From contig CANNZV010000322.1 in NCBI GenBank assembly GCA_947561585.1, positions 248,001 through 312,000 on the forward strand: 64,000 nucleotides of DNA, read 5' to 3'. The translations under genes and the position numbers were made by a program. This document shows, piece after piece, positions 1-11,356 of this stretch; within the stretch, counting starts at the first letter, position 1, and the number at the start of each line of letters is the position of its first letter. The notes under the pieces are model-generated. The model ran no database searches. It was not told the DNA's origin and saw nothing but the letters and a program-made list of their open reading frames with translations. This DNA is from Caprella mutica (Eukaryota; Arthropoda; Malacostraca; Amphipoda; Caprellidae).

Positions 1-1515
1 GTTACACAACTGTTTGAAATTAGTACTTTGTGATAGAACAGTTGGTGGTGTTTGTCTAAATTATAAACTGGAAATGAACCTTTGTTTACTTTAACTAATA
101 GCTTCTGTTAAATTAAATATATAGATAATATAAAATCAATATTTGAAAGCAAACATGGAGGTTAGAATCATTTTCAGCACTTGTGATTGCAATTTAATTT
201 ATAACTAGTTTATATAATTTGCCGCATTGATTATTCAGACTAGTGTTTCTTTCTATTTTCTGTGTGTGACACCTCCTGACTATGTCTCTATGGCACAGGT
301 TTCCCTTTAATGGGTCTGAAGACGCTAATTGGGGAAAACTTTTGTTGGGATCTTTTCGCCAAGAGGCTTGGTGGTCTGTTGAGGTTTGCCAAACAATGGA
401 CTTAACCTCATTAAAATAGTTACTTACTTCTGGGCTATTGTCCTCATTATTCGGTAGAGACATTCCTTATAAAAAGCACTTCTATTATATAGTGGTGACA
501 AATAGCACTTTAGTTCACAATCAGTGAGTTTACCCGCTACGGCTTGAATCTATTGCACATTTCCATTCACAAATGACTGTTTGTTTATGTATATAAATTA
601 AAATAAAGTTGCAGTGTCGATACCTATTTCAACTATTATCAATACAATAACTATTATATTGGTATAATAATAACAAGGTAGATAAAATGTTTAATACATT
701 CAGACGCAAAGAATATAACTGAACTAATCGAGAACACGAGGATGGTTCTCATGTTTCCGATGTTGTTTTGTGTGGGCATCATATGCCGTTACTTTAAAGT
801 TTCGGAGCGCACTCTCCCTCTGTAAAAAGTGTTTTAGGCCCAAAGAATTCAAACGAAGTGTAGCCATCCCAACAATGTTACGGTGTGCCACAAAAAATAC
901 ACCTTCTCGGGGGCAGCAAAAAGAGGTGGAGGAAAATGTATTAATAAATGCAGGAGCACATGTTTCCCCCTCTAATTGCCTTACTTTTCTTATACTCTAG
1001 AATGAAATGAGAACTTCATAACCTTATAGTATGTTTATTTTATTGCCTTTCTTTGCAGTGAGACTGCGATAGAAAATACGTCCATATGTTATTAATTAAT
1101 GTTACTTTTTCTCAATATAATCAAGCTAACATTATAAATGCATAAATATCATTAGAATATTTACAAAGAATTGTAATTGTATGACGAGCTCTCACTATTT
1201 TCATTTCGTTATTTTTATGAGTATGAAGAATAAGTATAAATATAGTTTGATAACTAATTTCATTAGGTGATTAATTACTAAATGAATTACATTGCTATTT
1301 CATTACATGGTTGATATACAGTCTATTGGTAGCAATAGATCATAAAGTAGTAGAGTTACAATACATCACTTTTCAGGACATAGGCACAAATCAATGTAAT
1401 TTAGTGCTTACTTACAGGTCACTGGTGATTGACCCGCTACAGCTAATGAGTGAGAAAAACAAGAAACAATTTACTGTGAAAGACGACCACCATTGGATAC
1501 GCTTATAGAGTTACG
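1..1515. other. AT-rich intergenic sequence, nothing recognised
   Basis: Short open frames on both strands (the longest 89 and 76 codons) show no motif, codon bias or splice context that I can support. Confidence 0.6.
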
Positions 1516-2322
1516 GGTACTGAGGTATTGCTGATGTACTGTGTACTGAGGTACTGTATTGCTGATGTACTGTGTACTGAGGTACTGTATTGCTGATGTA
1601 CTGTGTACTGAGGTACTGTATTGCTGATGTACTGTGTACTGAGGTACTGTATTGCTGATGTACTGTGTACTGAGGTACTGTAATGCTGATGTACTGTGTA
1701 CTGAGGTACTGTATTGCTGATGTACTGTGTACTGAGGTACTGTAATGTTGATGTACTGTGTACTGAGGTACTGCAATGCTGATGTACTGTACTGAGGTAC
1801 TGTATTGCTGATGTACTGTGTACTGAGGTACTGTAATGCTGATGTACTGTGTACTGAGGTACTGTATTGCTGATGTACTGTGTACTGAGGTACTGTAATG
1901 TTGATGTACTGTGTACTGAGGTACTGTAATGCTGATGTACTGTACTGAGGTACTGTATTGCTGATGTACTGTGTACTGAGGTACTGTAATACTGATGTAC
2001 TGTGTACTGAGGTACTGTAATGCTAGCTGATGTACTGTGTACTGAGGTACTGTAATGCTGATGTACTGTGTACTGAGGTACTGTAATACTGATGTACTGT
2101 GTACTGAGGTACTGTAATACTGATGTACTGTGTACTGAGGTACTGTAATGCTGATGTACTGTGTACTGAGGTACTGTAATGCTGATGTACTGTGTACTGA
2201 GGTACTGTAATGCTGATGTACTGTGTACTGAGGTACTGTAATGCTGATGTACTGTGTACTGAGGTACTGTAATGCTGATGTACTGTGTACTGAGGTACTG
2301 TAATGTTGATGTACTGTGTACT
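1516..2322. repeat. Minisatellite, 31-bp unit, ~26 copies
   Basis: Unit core is GTACTGAGGTACTGTA followed by WTGCTGATGTACTGT. The spacing of GCTGATG is 31 bp. Left units read TATTGC, right units TAATGC, and a few lack four bases (TGTACTGTACTGAGG near 1785 and 1940). The 101-codon minus-strand frame consists of repeats only and is not a gene. Confidence 0.97.
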
Positions 2323-3000
2323 TTGTTTTACAGTTCTAAGATTGACTTATCCTAAATTTCAAATTGAAATGTTAATAACAAAAACTATTATTTCAAACTG
2401 TGCGAAAAAAATTAAAGTAGAGAAAGAACGAACTAGTCGGAATAAATAAACTTTTCAACTACTTCAATACAGTGAGGCTACATATGAGGGCATATGTTTG
2501 CAAGGGGGTATGTTGATATACCAGCCACATGATGTCTAGTTAGACATATGTTGTACTGACACCACATACCACTTTTCAACATATGTCTGCACATGTACAC
2601 TAATGCATTCTTTGTTAATGGGAAGGCATTTAGGCTAAGAATAATTAAGAAAAGGTATCTTCTTTCACAAATAGGGTATGTTTGTACAGCATAGAGGCTA
2701 GAGTTACCCCAAATACGAGGCAACTACTTACACACCCATTAATAAAATAAATAAGAGGCGGTACAGATTCTATGTATGAATGATATTAATAGCATAAATA
2801 GAAATTAACTAATAAGAACACCTTTTTTGTATATCAAAGTTAATATTGTTTACTTATGAAATTAGTATTAGATTGATAATTATCGAGTAAAGTATCCCTT
2901 TGAGAAAACTATTATTCAATAAAATAATATGAATTTTCAATAATATTCAATATATTAATTTGCATAAAGTTTATACTCAATTTAATAATTTGAGTATTCG
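2323..3000. other. AT-rich intergenic sequence
   Basis: No gene seen. From ~2930 the sequence begins to resemble the 60-bp array that follows (ATTCAATATATTAAT), as a decayed edge. Confidence 0.5.
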
Positions 3001-3447
3001 CTATTATTCGATATTTTATTATGAATATTGTTAGTATTGAATATATTAATATAAAATTCGCTAATATTCAATATTTTATTATGAAAATTGTTAGTATTGA
3101 ATATATTAATATAAAATTCGCTAATATTCAATATTTTATTATGAAAATTGTTAGTATTGAATATATTAATATAAAATTCGCTAATATTCAATATTTTATT
3201 ATGAAAATTGTTAGTATTGAATATATTAATATAAAATTCGCTAATATCCAATATTTTATCATGAAAATTGTTAGTATTGAATATATTAATATAAAATTCG
3301 CTAATATTCAATATTTTATTATGAAAATTGTTAGTATTGAATATATTAATATAAAATTCGCTAATATTCAATATTTTATTATGAAAATTGTTAGTATTGG
3401 ATATATTAATATAAAAATTAGCTAATATTCAATATTTTATTATGAAT
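3001..3447. repeat. 60-bp AT-rich tandem repeat, ~7.4 copies
   Basis: Exact 60-bp period with only a few substitutions between copies (for example TATCC at 3246). Each unit contains ATTCAATATTTTAT and, partly inverted, TATTGAATATATTA. As 60 is divisible by three, both strands stay open for ~130 codons; these frames are artefacts. Confidence 0.97.
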
Positions 3448-4553
3448 GTAATTAAAAAATAGTAATATATTTCAAGTATCATAATTTCAAATATAGGTAC
3501 CTAATAATAATATTTATTAACTTAACACTCACCAACTAACTCTCAACTCACCAACTAACTCACCACTCACCAACTAACTCACCACTCAATAATGGGTTTA
3601 TGTCACAAATGTGTAATTACGCAAATAGGTTAAAAAAGACAGTTGGTATAAAAAGGTGAACATTATAATCCAGTCTGCAGAATATGGGACAGCTTGATCA
3701 TTGTGTGATTGAATAATCATTAAAAATACTGACATTTCAAAGAATTTTATAAATATCTTTTTATTATCCTGAATATTATCATATGCTATGCTATTTATCT
3801 AAATGTTATCTATACCTATAGTTTTAATCTTTTAAAGACGTATGTTGTAATTGTGACCCAGTGGTTCGTATAGGGAGGGGCAAAGAGTGACAGTCTGCTC
3901 TGAGAGATGGTGGTGGAGTGAGGGTGTGTGTCAGTGGCAGCTGCTGCAGTCACTCGCAGTGTCATAATGACTAGAACTTAAAGACTATTATAGGCGGACA
4001 TTAGGAAAAAATTGTGACAAAACTGAAGATATTTATTTATGTATTTTTTTAAATATTAGTGAAATTAATTTATTCATCATTTCAATTTAGTTGATTTGAT
4101 AAATGCGGTGATTCTTTAATTAATTCGGTTGATTTCTGTTTTTTTCTTGTCGACTGATTTAAAAAAAATGTGTATGTCAACTTCTGTTTAAGTGTGTGAT
4201 TTTTATATGAACAATTCATACGTTTTCTTGCGAAAAAATGTAGGTAGCAATAAATCTACGGGGTTAACTACAACAGTTTTTTTAGTGACCAAAAAAACGT
4301 CGTTATTAATGTTGAATTTTCAAATCTAACACTACTCGTTTTTTTGTTTAAAAAGATAATATTTTCCATTAAAAACAACACTTATAAGTCCTGTTCATTA
4401 TTTTACTCCATTTATTAGTTACTCTAATAATCTTTTTCAAACAAACATTCAACATCATTCACACAAGATCAATATTATTTATTTATACTCAGTCTTTTGC
4501 ATACTGTGGATATAGTACTTACGGTAATGATATTCATCATCAGCCACCACTAC
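3448..4553. other. Intergenic, with a short CTCACCAACTAA repeat
   Basis: 3527-3592 carries four or five copies of a 12-14 bp CACCAACTAACT unit. 3880-3965 is a local G-rich stretch (GGTGGTGGAGTGAGGGTGTG). Otherwise AT-rich with no gene. Confidence 0.5.
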
Positions 4554-5077
4554 TAGACACTCTACCACCAGACACTCTACCACCAGGCACTCTACCACCA
4601 GACACTCTACCACCAGACACTCTACCACAAGACACTCTACCACCAGACACTCTACCACCAGACACTCTACCACCAGACACTCTACCACCAGACACTCTAC
4701 CACCAGACACTCTAACAACAGACACTCTACCACCAGACACTCTAACAACAGATACTCTACCACCAGACACTCTACCACCAGACACTCTACCACCAGACAC
4801 TCTACCACCAGACACTCTAACAACAGACACTCTACCACCAGACACTCTAACAACAGATACTCTACCACCAGACACTCTACCACCAGACACTCTACCACCA
4901 GACACTCTACCACCAGACACTCTAACAACAGACACTCTACCACCAGACACTCTAACAACAGATACTCTACCACCAGACACTCTAACACCAGACACTCTAC
5001 CACCAGACACTCTACCACCAGACACTCTACCACCAGACACTCTACCACCAGACACTCTACCACCAGACACTCTACCA
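4554..5077. repeat. Minisatellite, 15-bp unit with 105-bp higher-order period, ~35 copies
   Basis: Unit CACTCTACCACCAGA. Variant units TCTAACAACAGATAC recur at 4741, 4846 and 4951, exactly 105 bp (seven units) apart, so blocks of seven were duplicated together. The long minus-strand frames (VECLVVECLV and GGRVSGGRVS series) are produced by the period being divisible by three. Confidence 0.97.
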
Positions 5078-5290
5078 CTCCGTAAGTTTATTTCGTATCC
5101 CAGTAACATTTCTTCCTCTTTCTGTTCACCTCACAGTTCTGTATAACAGTAAAGATGTACTACCATACAACTACATTGGTCATTATTTATAAAAATATAG
5201 TAAATTTGTTTATTTTAACCATATATCTGGGTGTTGCATAGATAGTTAAATGTTACACTAAACTAATTTCTATATTTTATCATTATTCCG

Positions 5291-5473
5291 ATCCCTAAGT
5301 TCTCTTTACTCACCAAAACATCAAATCTCCAAATTTTCTTTACTCACTAAAACATCAAATCTCCAAATTTTCTTTACTCATCAAAACATCAAATCCCTAA
5401 ATTTTCTTTACTCACCAAAACATCAAATCTCCCAATTTTCTTTACTCACTAAAACACCAAATCCCCAAATTCT
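5291..5473. repeat. 34-bp tandem repeat, ~5 copies
   Basis: Unit core TTTACTCACCAAAACATCAA then ATCTCCAAATTTTC; starts of TTTACTCA are 34 bp apart (5305, 5339). Confidence 0.9.
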
Positions 5474-6113
5474 GAGAATAACATAGGAATTTTTGTCGTC
5501 CTTTTACTGCTCCAATATGAATACCTCGCTTCAATTTTATTATTGTTCTCGTTCCTCGGGACATTTATTTTATTATTTTATTGGTGTGACAATGTGTGCG
5601 GAGTGTTTTTCTTTGCTTTATTGGGACCATTACTGTGATTATTCCCTGTGTTTGGGGGAGTGGAAGTAGTCCTGCATTTCACTTATTTGCACCTGGAAAA
5701 AAGTTTTTTCTATCATTATGTATATTTTTTTTGACAATAAAATATCAAAATATATTTTATGACAAGTAATAGCAGAACTGATATAAAATTAGAGTTCAAC
5801 TATTTTTTCAACCATTTAAAAAATTTATCACTCGAGTACGATATTAATTTTTATCTGCAGTGAATTTTGCCCCGAAGAGAGGGAATGTTTTTCTGTATGC
5901 GCTCTCTGTAGTTTGATCACTTTGTACCTTGAGAATGAATGAGGAAAGTTCCTCTGTAAAAGGGCGCACAAACCTTTCTTCATAAATGGAAATCACTTAA
6001 CTGATCACAAAATTCTATCGCACTCCACCATTTTTATTCAGAAAACTTCATTGCAAAGAATTCGAAAGAGGGAAAGTCATGTTACTTGGAATGTAACTAC
6101 AGTGAGAGCTGCT
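5474..6113. other. Intergenic, nothing recognised
   Basis: AT-rich with a more balanced stretch at 5865-6000; no supported reading frame, RNA or element. Confidence 0.5.
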
Positions 6114-7905
6114 GAATGAAGCCTTTGCTGTACTGAGTAAAGCCTTTGCTGTACTGAGTAAAGCCTTCGCTGTACGGAGTAAGGCCTTTGCTGTAAAGAA
6201 TAAAGCCTTTGATATACAGAGTAAAGCCTTTGCTGTACTGAGTGAAGCCTTCGCTGTAAAGAATAAAGCCTTTGCTGTACAGAATAAAGCCTTTGCTGTA
6301 CAGAGTAAAGTCTTTGCTGTACTGAATAAAGCCTCTGCTGTACAGAATAAAGCCTTTGTTGTACAGAATAAAGCCTTTGCTGTACTGAGTAAAGCCTTTG
6401 TTGTACAGAATAAAGCTTTTGCTGTACTGAGTAAAGCTTTTGCTGTACTGAGTAAAGCTTTTGCTGTACTGAGTAAAGCTTTTGCTGTACTGAGTAAAGC
6501 CTTTGCTGTACAGAGTAAAGTCTTTGCTGTACTGAATAAAGCCTCTGCTGTACAGAATAAAGCCTTTGCTGTACAGAATAAAGCCTTTGCTGTACAGAGT
6601 AAAGTCTTTGCTGTACTGAATAAAGCCTCTGCTGTACAGAATAAAGCCTTTGTTGTACAGAATAAAGCCTTTGCTGTACAGAATAAAGCCTTTGTTGTAC
6701 AGAATAAAGCCTTTGCTGTACAGAATAAAGCCTTTGTTGTACAGAATAAAGCCTCTGCTGTACAGAATAAAGCCTTTGTTGTACAGAATAAAGCCTTTGC
6801 TGTACAGAATAAAGCCTTTGCTGTACAGAATAAAGCCTTTGCTGTACAGAGTAAAGTCTTTGCTGTACTGAATAAAGCCTCTGCTGTACAGAATAAAGCC
6901 TTTGTTGTACAGAATAAAGCCTTTGCTGTACAGAATAAAGCCTTTGTTGTACAGAGTAAAGCCTTTGCTGTACAGAATAAAGCCTTTGTTGTACAGAATA
7001 AAGCTTTTGCTGTACTGAGTAAAGCTTTTGCTGTACTGAGTAAAGCTTTTGCTGTACTGAGTAAAGCCTTTGCTGTACAGAATAAAGCTTTTGCTGTAAA
7101 GAATAAAGCCTTTGCTGCACAGAGTAAAGCTTTTGCTGTACTGAGTAAAGCTTTTGCTGTACTGAGTAAAGCTTTTGCTGTACTGAGTAAAGCCTTTGCT
7201 GTACAGAATAAAGCTTTTGCTGTAAAGAATAAAGCCTTTGCTGTACAGAGTAAAGCTTTTGCTGTACAGAGTAAAGTCTTTGCTGTACTGAATAAAGCCT
7301 CTGCTGTACAGAATAAAGCCTTTGCTGTACAGAATAAAGCCTTTGCTGTACAGAATAAAGCCTTTGTTGTACAGAATAAAGCCTTTGCTGTACAGAATAA
7401 AGCCTTTGCTGTACAGAATAAAGCCTTTGCTGTACAGAGTAAAGCCTTTGCTGTGCTGAGTAAAGCCTTTGCTGTACTGAGTAAAGCCTTTGCTGTGCTG
7501 AGTAAAGCCTTTGCTGTACTGAGTAAAGCCTTTGCTGTACTGAGTAAAGCCTTTGCTGTACTGAGTAAAGCCTTTGCTGTACTGAGTAAAGCCTTTGCTG
7601 TGTTGAGTAAAGCCTCTGCTGTACTGAGTAAAGCCTTTGATATACTGAGTAAAGCCTTTGCTGTACTGAGTAAAGCCTTTGCTGTGCTGAATAAAGCCTT
7701 TGCTGTGCTGAGTAAAGCCTTTGCTGTACAGAGTAAAGCCTTTGCTGTACAAAATAAAGCCTTTGCTGTACAGAGTAAAGCCTTTGCTGTGCTGAGTAAA
7801 GCCTTTGCTGTACAGAGTAAAGCCTTTGCTGTACAAAATAAAGCCTTTGCTGTACTGAGTAAAGCCTTTGCTGTGCTGAATAAAGCCTTTGCTGTACAGA
7901 ATAGA
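6114..7905. repeat. Large minisatellite, 21-bp unit, ~85 copies
   Basis: Unit AAAGCCTTTGCTGTACTGAGT with CTG/CAG and GAGT/GAAT variants. A marked block (AAAGTCTTTGCTGTACTGAA then TAAAGCCTCTG) recurs at 6307, 6517, 6601, 6853 and 7273; all spacings are multiples of 21, showing block duplication. Several frames on both strands stay open, up to 623 codons of a YSVQQRL heptad on the minus strand. Because competing frames are equally open, I read this as non-coding. Confidence 0.97.
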
Positions 7906-8258
7906 GCTCTAACTTCACTTTAGTTTTCTTTCTGTAGTAGGTAGGCAAGTAGCAGTTTTAAGAGGTTTCCCTGTAAGCTCACACCCAAACCAGGGGCTCA
8001 GAAATGATGTGAGGTATTCATTCTAGGGAATTATTAGTAGTTTTCTCTCGTTGGTAATTAGATCGGAGGGGAAACGGAGCTAAATGCAACAGAGTTATTG
8101 TCAGTCGCTTTGAAACGGACTGAATAAAAAGAAAGAAGCATGATCTAGTTAAGGCTGCTGTTCATCTATCGGAGAAATGGCAATTAATTGGGAATCTATT
8201 AAACACTAGAGTGAAGTCAGTATTATGTGTTATAAAGCATCATGTACTGGTATGATAC
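7906..8258. other. Intergenic, nothing recognised
   Basis: About 350 bp of mixed composition between two arrays; no gene or element seen. Confidence 0.5.
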
Positions 8259-8632
8259 TCACACTCTCTCTTCTTCTCTTTTTCTTCACGCTACACTCTT
8301 ACTGCACCCTCCTCACTCTCACTCTCCTCACTCTCACTCACTCTCACTCACCCTCCTCACTCTCACTCACCCTCCTCACTCTCACTGTACCCTCCTCACT
8401 CTCACTCACTCTCTTCACTCTCACTCACCCTCCTCACTCTCACTGCACCCTCCTCACTCTCACTCACCCTCCTCACTCTCACTGCACCCTCCTCACTTTC
8501 ACTGCACCCTCCTCACTCTCTCTCACCTTCCTCACTCTCTCTCACTCTCATCACTCTCCTCACTTTCACTGCACCCTCCTCACTCTCTCTCACCTTCCTC
8601 ACTCTCTTCACTCTCACTCACTCTCCTCACTA
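8259..8632. repeat. Pyrimidine-rich low-complexity array (CTCACTCTCACT type)
   Basis: Irregular mixture of CTCACT, CACCCTCCT and CACTGCACCCTCCT units, pyrimidine-rich on the + strand. Two overlapping + frames (~145-167 codons) are low-complexity artefacts. Confidence 0.95.
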
Positions 8633-9176
8633 GCGAATATGCCAAGGCTTTTTTTTGTCCGTGTGACAGCCAGTCATAATTTGTGGTGGCAATCTTGGTG
8701 TCACATTATACACCCCGAGAAGAATTAGGGGACACAAGTTAATATTGACTCAGGCATTTTTCTAACTGTCCTTGGTGTCACGTTACTTATCTTCTCAACT
8801 CAATGTGTTATGTTTATTACATTTCAATAGCATTCTACTATATTTGAAATGAATGGTAACTTATTTACGTAAAGGACGATAGCCTCAGACGATATATTGA
8901 TATTCTAATTGAATTGCTGCAAACTGTATATTTTCTCTGACTTTGATGCAGAATTTGATGGAGCTAATTATAGTTTGTTTATTTATTTACTGGTAGATTA
9001 CATCACAATATGTGTAGTTAACATTGCTATTTCAAATAGCATTTTGCTTATACCAAATAGCAAGAAATCTCCTAATTCTGTTTTCGGTTTCATCTGGAGA
9101 AATATTTCAAATTTTATCTGTCGGGTAGAGTCTTAAATTACGAAACACGGGAGTAATTCATGGCAAATAGGAAATG
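8633..9176. other. AT-rich intergenic sequence
   Basis: Contains an unsupported 75-codon frame at 8909; nothing else recognised. Confidence 0.5.
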
Positions 9177-9250
9177 AAATAGACATGCCGTATGTCATGT
9201 TCATTTCGGTGAGAGTCATGTCTCTAGACATGTTGTATGTTTTGTTAGGT
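9177..9250. repeat. Palindrome-bearing ~40-bp repeat, left copies
   Basis: About 1.7 copies of a unit containing ATGTCTCTAGACAT, an inverted repeat, followed by GTTGTATGT. Related copies lie on the other side of the element at 9257-9576. Confidence 0.7.
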
Positions 9251-9256
9251 TCTAGG

Positions 9257-9576
9257 AAAATTCTGTCTCGTTTTATAATGCTTTTATTAAAGAACAATAA
9301 TCAAAAAAGTATAAATTAAAAATACTAAAATGTGTAGTGTATTTATTAAAAGCGGATAAAATATACGTAACATTAGTAATATTTGACCTGTTTTGAAATT
9401 TATTTAACAAGAGATTTAAACCCCCTTGCCATGTCATTAAACAATCATGAAGTGTGCGCTACAAAAATTAGTGGATACAACAAACTACATAACGGTCATT
9501 TATGTCGAGAGATCATTTATAATTCTGAGACTGAATTTTCCAGACCAAAATTTCCGAGACTGAAATTTCCGGCCAC
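9257..9576 (+). mobile_element. Dispersed repeat element, copy 1
   Basis: Matches the reverse complement of 25050-25420 over nearly its whole length. Shared blocks include TTATAATG/CATTATAA near one end, CCGCTTTTAATAAATA and TTACGTAT (as complement) in the middle, and AACTACATAACG and CCGGCCACCRT near the other end. A third partial copy near 27170-27360 shares ATGTCATTAAACAATCATGA. No coding capacity seen. Class unknown; non-autonomous DNA element is the likeliest reading. Confidence 0.7.
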
Positions 9577-9732
9577 CGTCATGTTAATAGCAATGAAAAT
9601 CATGTCTTTAGACATGTTGCATGTCGTGTTAAAATATTAATGAGAATCATGTTTATAGACATGCTGTAGGTCATGTTAATATGAATGAGAATCATGTCTT
9701 TAGACATGTTGCATGTCGTGTTAATGTCACAG
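9577..9732. repeat. Palindrome-bearing ~40-bp repeat, right copies (~3.5)
   Basis: Units GAGAATCATGTCTTTAGACA followed by TGTTGCATGTCGTGTTAAT; the ATGTCTTTAGACAT core can pair with itself. Same family as 9177-9250. Confidence 0.8.
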
Positions 9733-10392
9733 AGTCACACTAAAGCAATATCTCTTTGATCTCAAAACTAAATATTATAATATTTAAATTGACTATGTTA
9801 ATAAAGTAAGACATACCCCTGCACTCACTGTACACAGCACCATAAGAATTAGTCGGTCCTGATTTATAATGACTTTATTTAGCACATGTTAACTTCTTTT
9901 GCGAGCATCAAAGCATTATTAGTTTAATGTTTTAATGTTATAAAGACATTCAATAAATCATGAGAGTGTCACAAATAAAATCAGTCAAGTTTCTACTCGT
10001 CAAGAAAGTTTTCTCCATTAATTTTAATAGTATTTGCTGTCGTAATTACCATAGTAAATAAAGCATTACTAAAATGTAGCCACATCATAATTTTTAAGTT
10101 CACAGTAGGAGTTAAAGTGAGTGTTTTATTTCCAATGAATAGAACTTGGCTGCTTATAAACTATAATAAAATGATTAGTGATTTACTATATGCTAATTTG
10201 CTTGGTGAAGCTAACTACACTTTTTGACAATTACATTTGGCTATGAATAGATTGAGAGTTGTTTATTGTATTTAATCTATAACTAAACAATAATAATCTC
10301 ATCAGTTGTGAGGTACTGTTAAACACTGTTAAAACGGAAATTACATCACTGCTTACTGTTACTAATATCCTTATTATTAGCATCAATGTAGG
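9733..10392. other. AT-rich intergenic sequence
   Basis: No gene, RNA or element recognised. Confidence 0.5.
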
Positions 10393-10752
10393 TATTACCC
10401 TCACTCTCTTCTTTCACTCTCTTTACGCTTACTCTTTTTACCCTCACTCTTTTTACTCTCACTCTCTTCTCTCACTCTCTTTACGCTTACGCTTTTTACC
10501 TTCACTCTTTTTACTCTCACTCTCTTCTCTCACTCTCTTCTCTCACTCTCTTTACCCTCACTCTCTTTACCCTCACTCTTTTTACCCTCACTCTCTTAAC
10601 CCTCACTCTCTTTACCCTCACTCTTTTTACACTCACTCTTTTTACCCTCACTCTCTACACCCTCACTCTCTTCTTTCACTCTCTTTACCCTCACACTTTT
10701 TACTCTCATTCTCTTTACCCTCACTCTCTTCTTTCACTCTCTTTACCCTCAC
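10393..10752. repeat. Pyrimidine-rich array (TTACCCTCACTCTC type)
   Basis: About 360 bp of 14-18 bp units TTTACCCTCACTCTCTT with TTTTTA and TTCTCTCA variants; pyrimidine-rich on the + strand, like 8259-8632 but of different unit. Confidence 0.93.
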
Positions 10753-11086
10753 CGTGTGAGAGTGACACTCATTCATCATCTGCACTCTTCCCTCACTTCT
10801 TTGATGTTCATTTCAAACAGCTTCAATATACACAGAATCCTTTGACAAATAGAACACATGCTTTTATTGCAACCTTTGATTTAGAATAAATATGGCAGAG
10901 GTTGCGTATAAAAGTGCCACCTTTCAATTTCAATAGCGATAGCTTTCATTCCTATATCTCTCTGTAAATTACTATCTAACAAAATAGAATATACCCTCCA
11001 TGTTTCCGGTATAAGTAATTAATACTTTTATTACTTTGAATGCAATTTGCTGTAGTGAAATAAAGTGCATTAGTATTTATAGATCA
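10753..11086. other. Intergenic, nothing recognised
   Basis: About 330 bp of AT-rich sequence between arrays. Confidence 0.5.
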
Positions 11087-11356
11087 TTAGGTAACATCTA
11101 ATTAGTAATTAGGTAACATCTAATTAGTAATTAGGTAGCATCTAATTAGTAATTAGGTAACATCTAATTAGTAATTAGGTAACATCTAATTAGTAATTAG
11201 GTAACATCTAATTAGTAATTAGGTAACATCTAATTAGTAATTATGTAACATCTAATTAGTAATTAGGTAACATCTAATTAGTAATTAGGTAACATCTAAT
11301 TAGTAATTAGGTAACATCTAATTAGTAATTAGGTAACATCTAATTAGTAATTAGGT
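11087..11356. repeat. 22-bp tandem repeat, ~12 copies
   Basis: Unit AGGTAACATCTAATTAGTAA plus TT. Copies are nearly identical (GGTAGC at ~11145 and ATGTAAC at ~11243 are exceptions). Each contains the perfect palindrome CTAATTAG. Confidence 0.97.

Noticed and set aside
4479..5109. ~190-200-residue minus-strand frames (VVECL and GGRVS repeats)
   Set aside because: Two overlapping frames of a 15-bp repeat; no unique sequence of protein character.
6077..7948. 623-residue and 579-residue minus-strand frames as a giant repeat protein
   Set aside because: They are generated by the 21-bp tandem repeat; several frames on both strands are equally open and no non-repeat domain or splice context accompanies them.
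8225..8728. Ser/Leu/His/Thr-rich + strand frames as secreted or mucin-like proteins
   Set aside because: Low-complexity CTCACT repeat translated in two overlapping frames; the hydrophobic start is part of the same pyrimidine bias.
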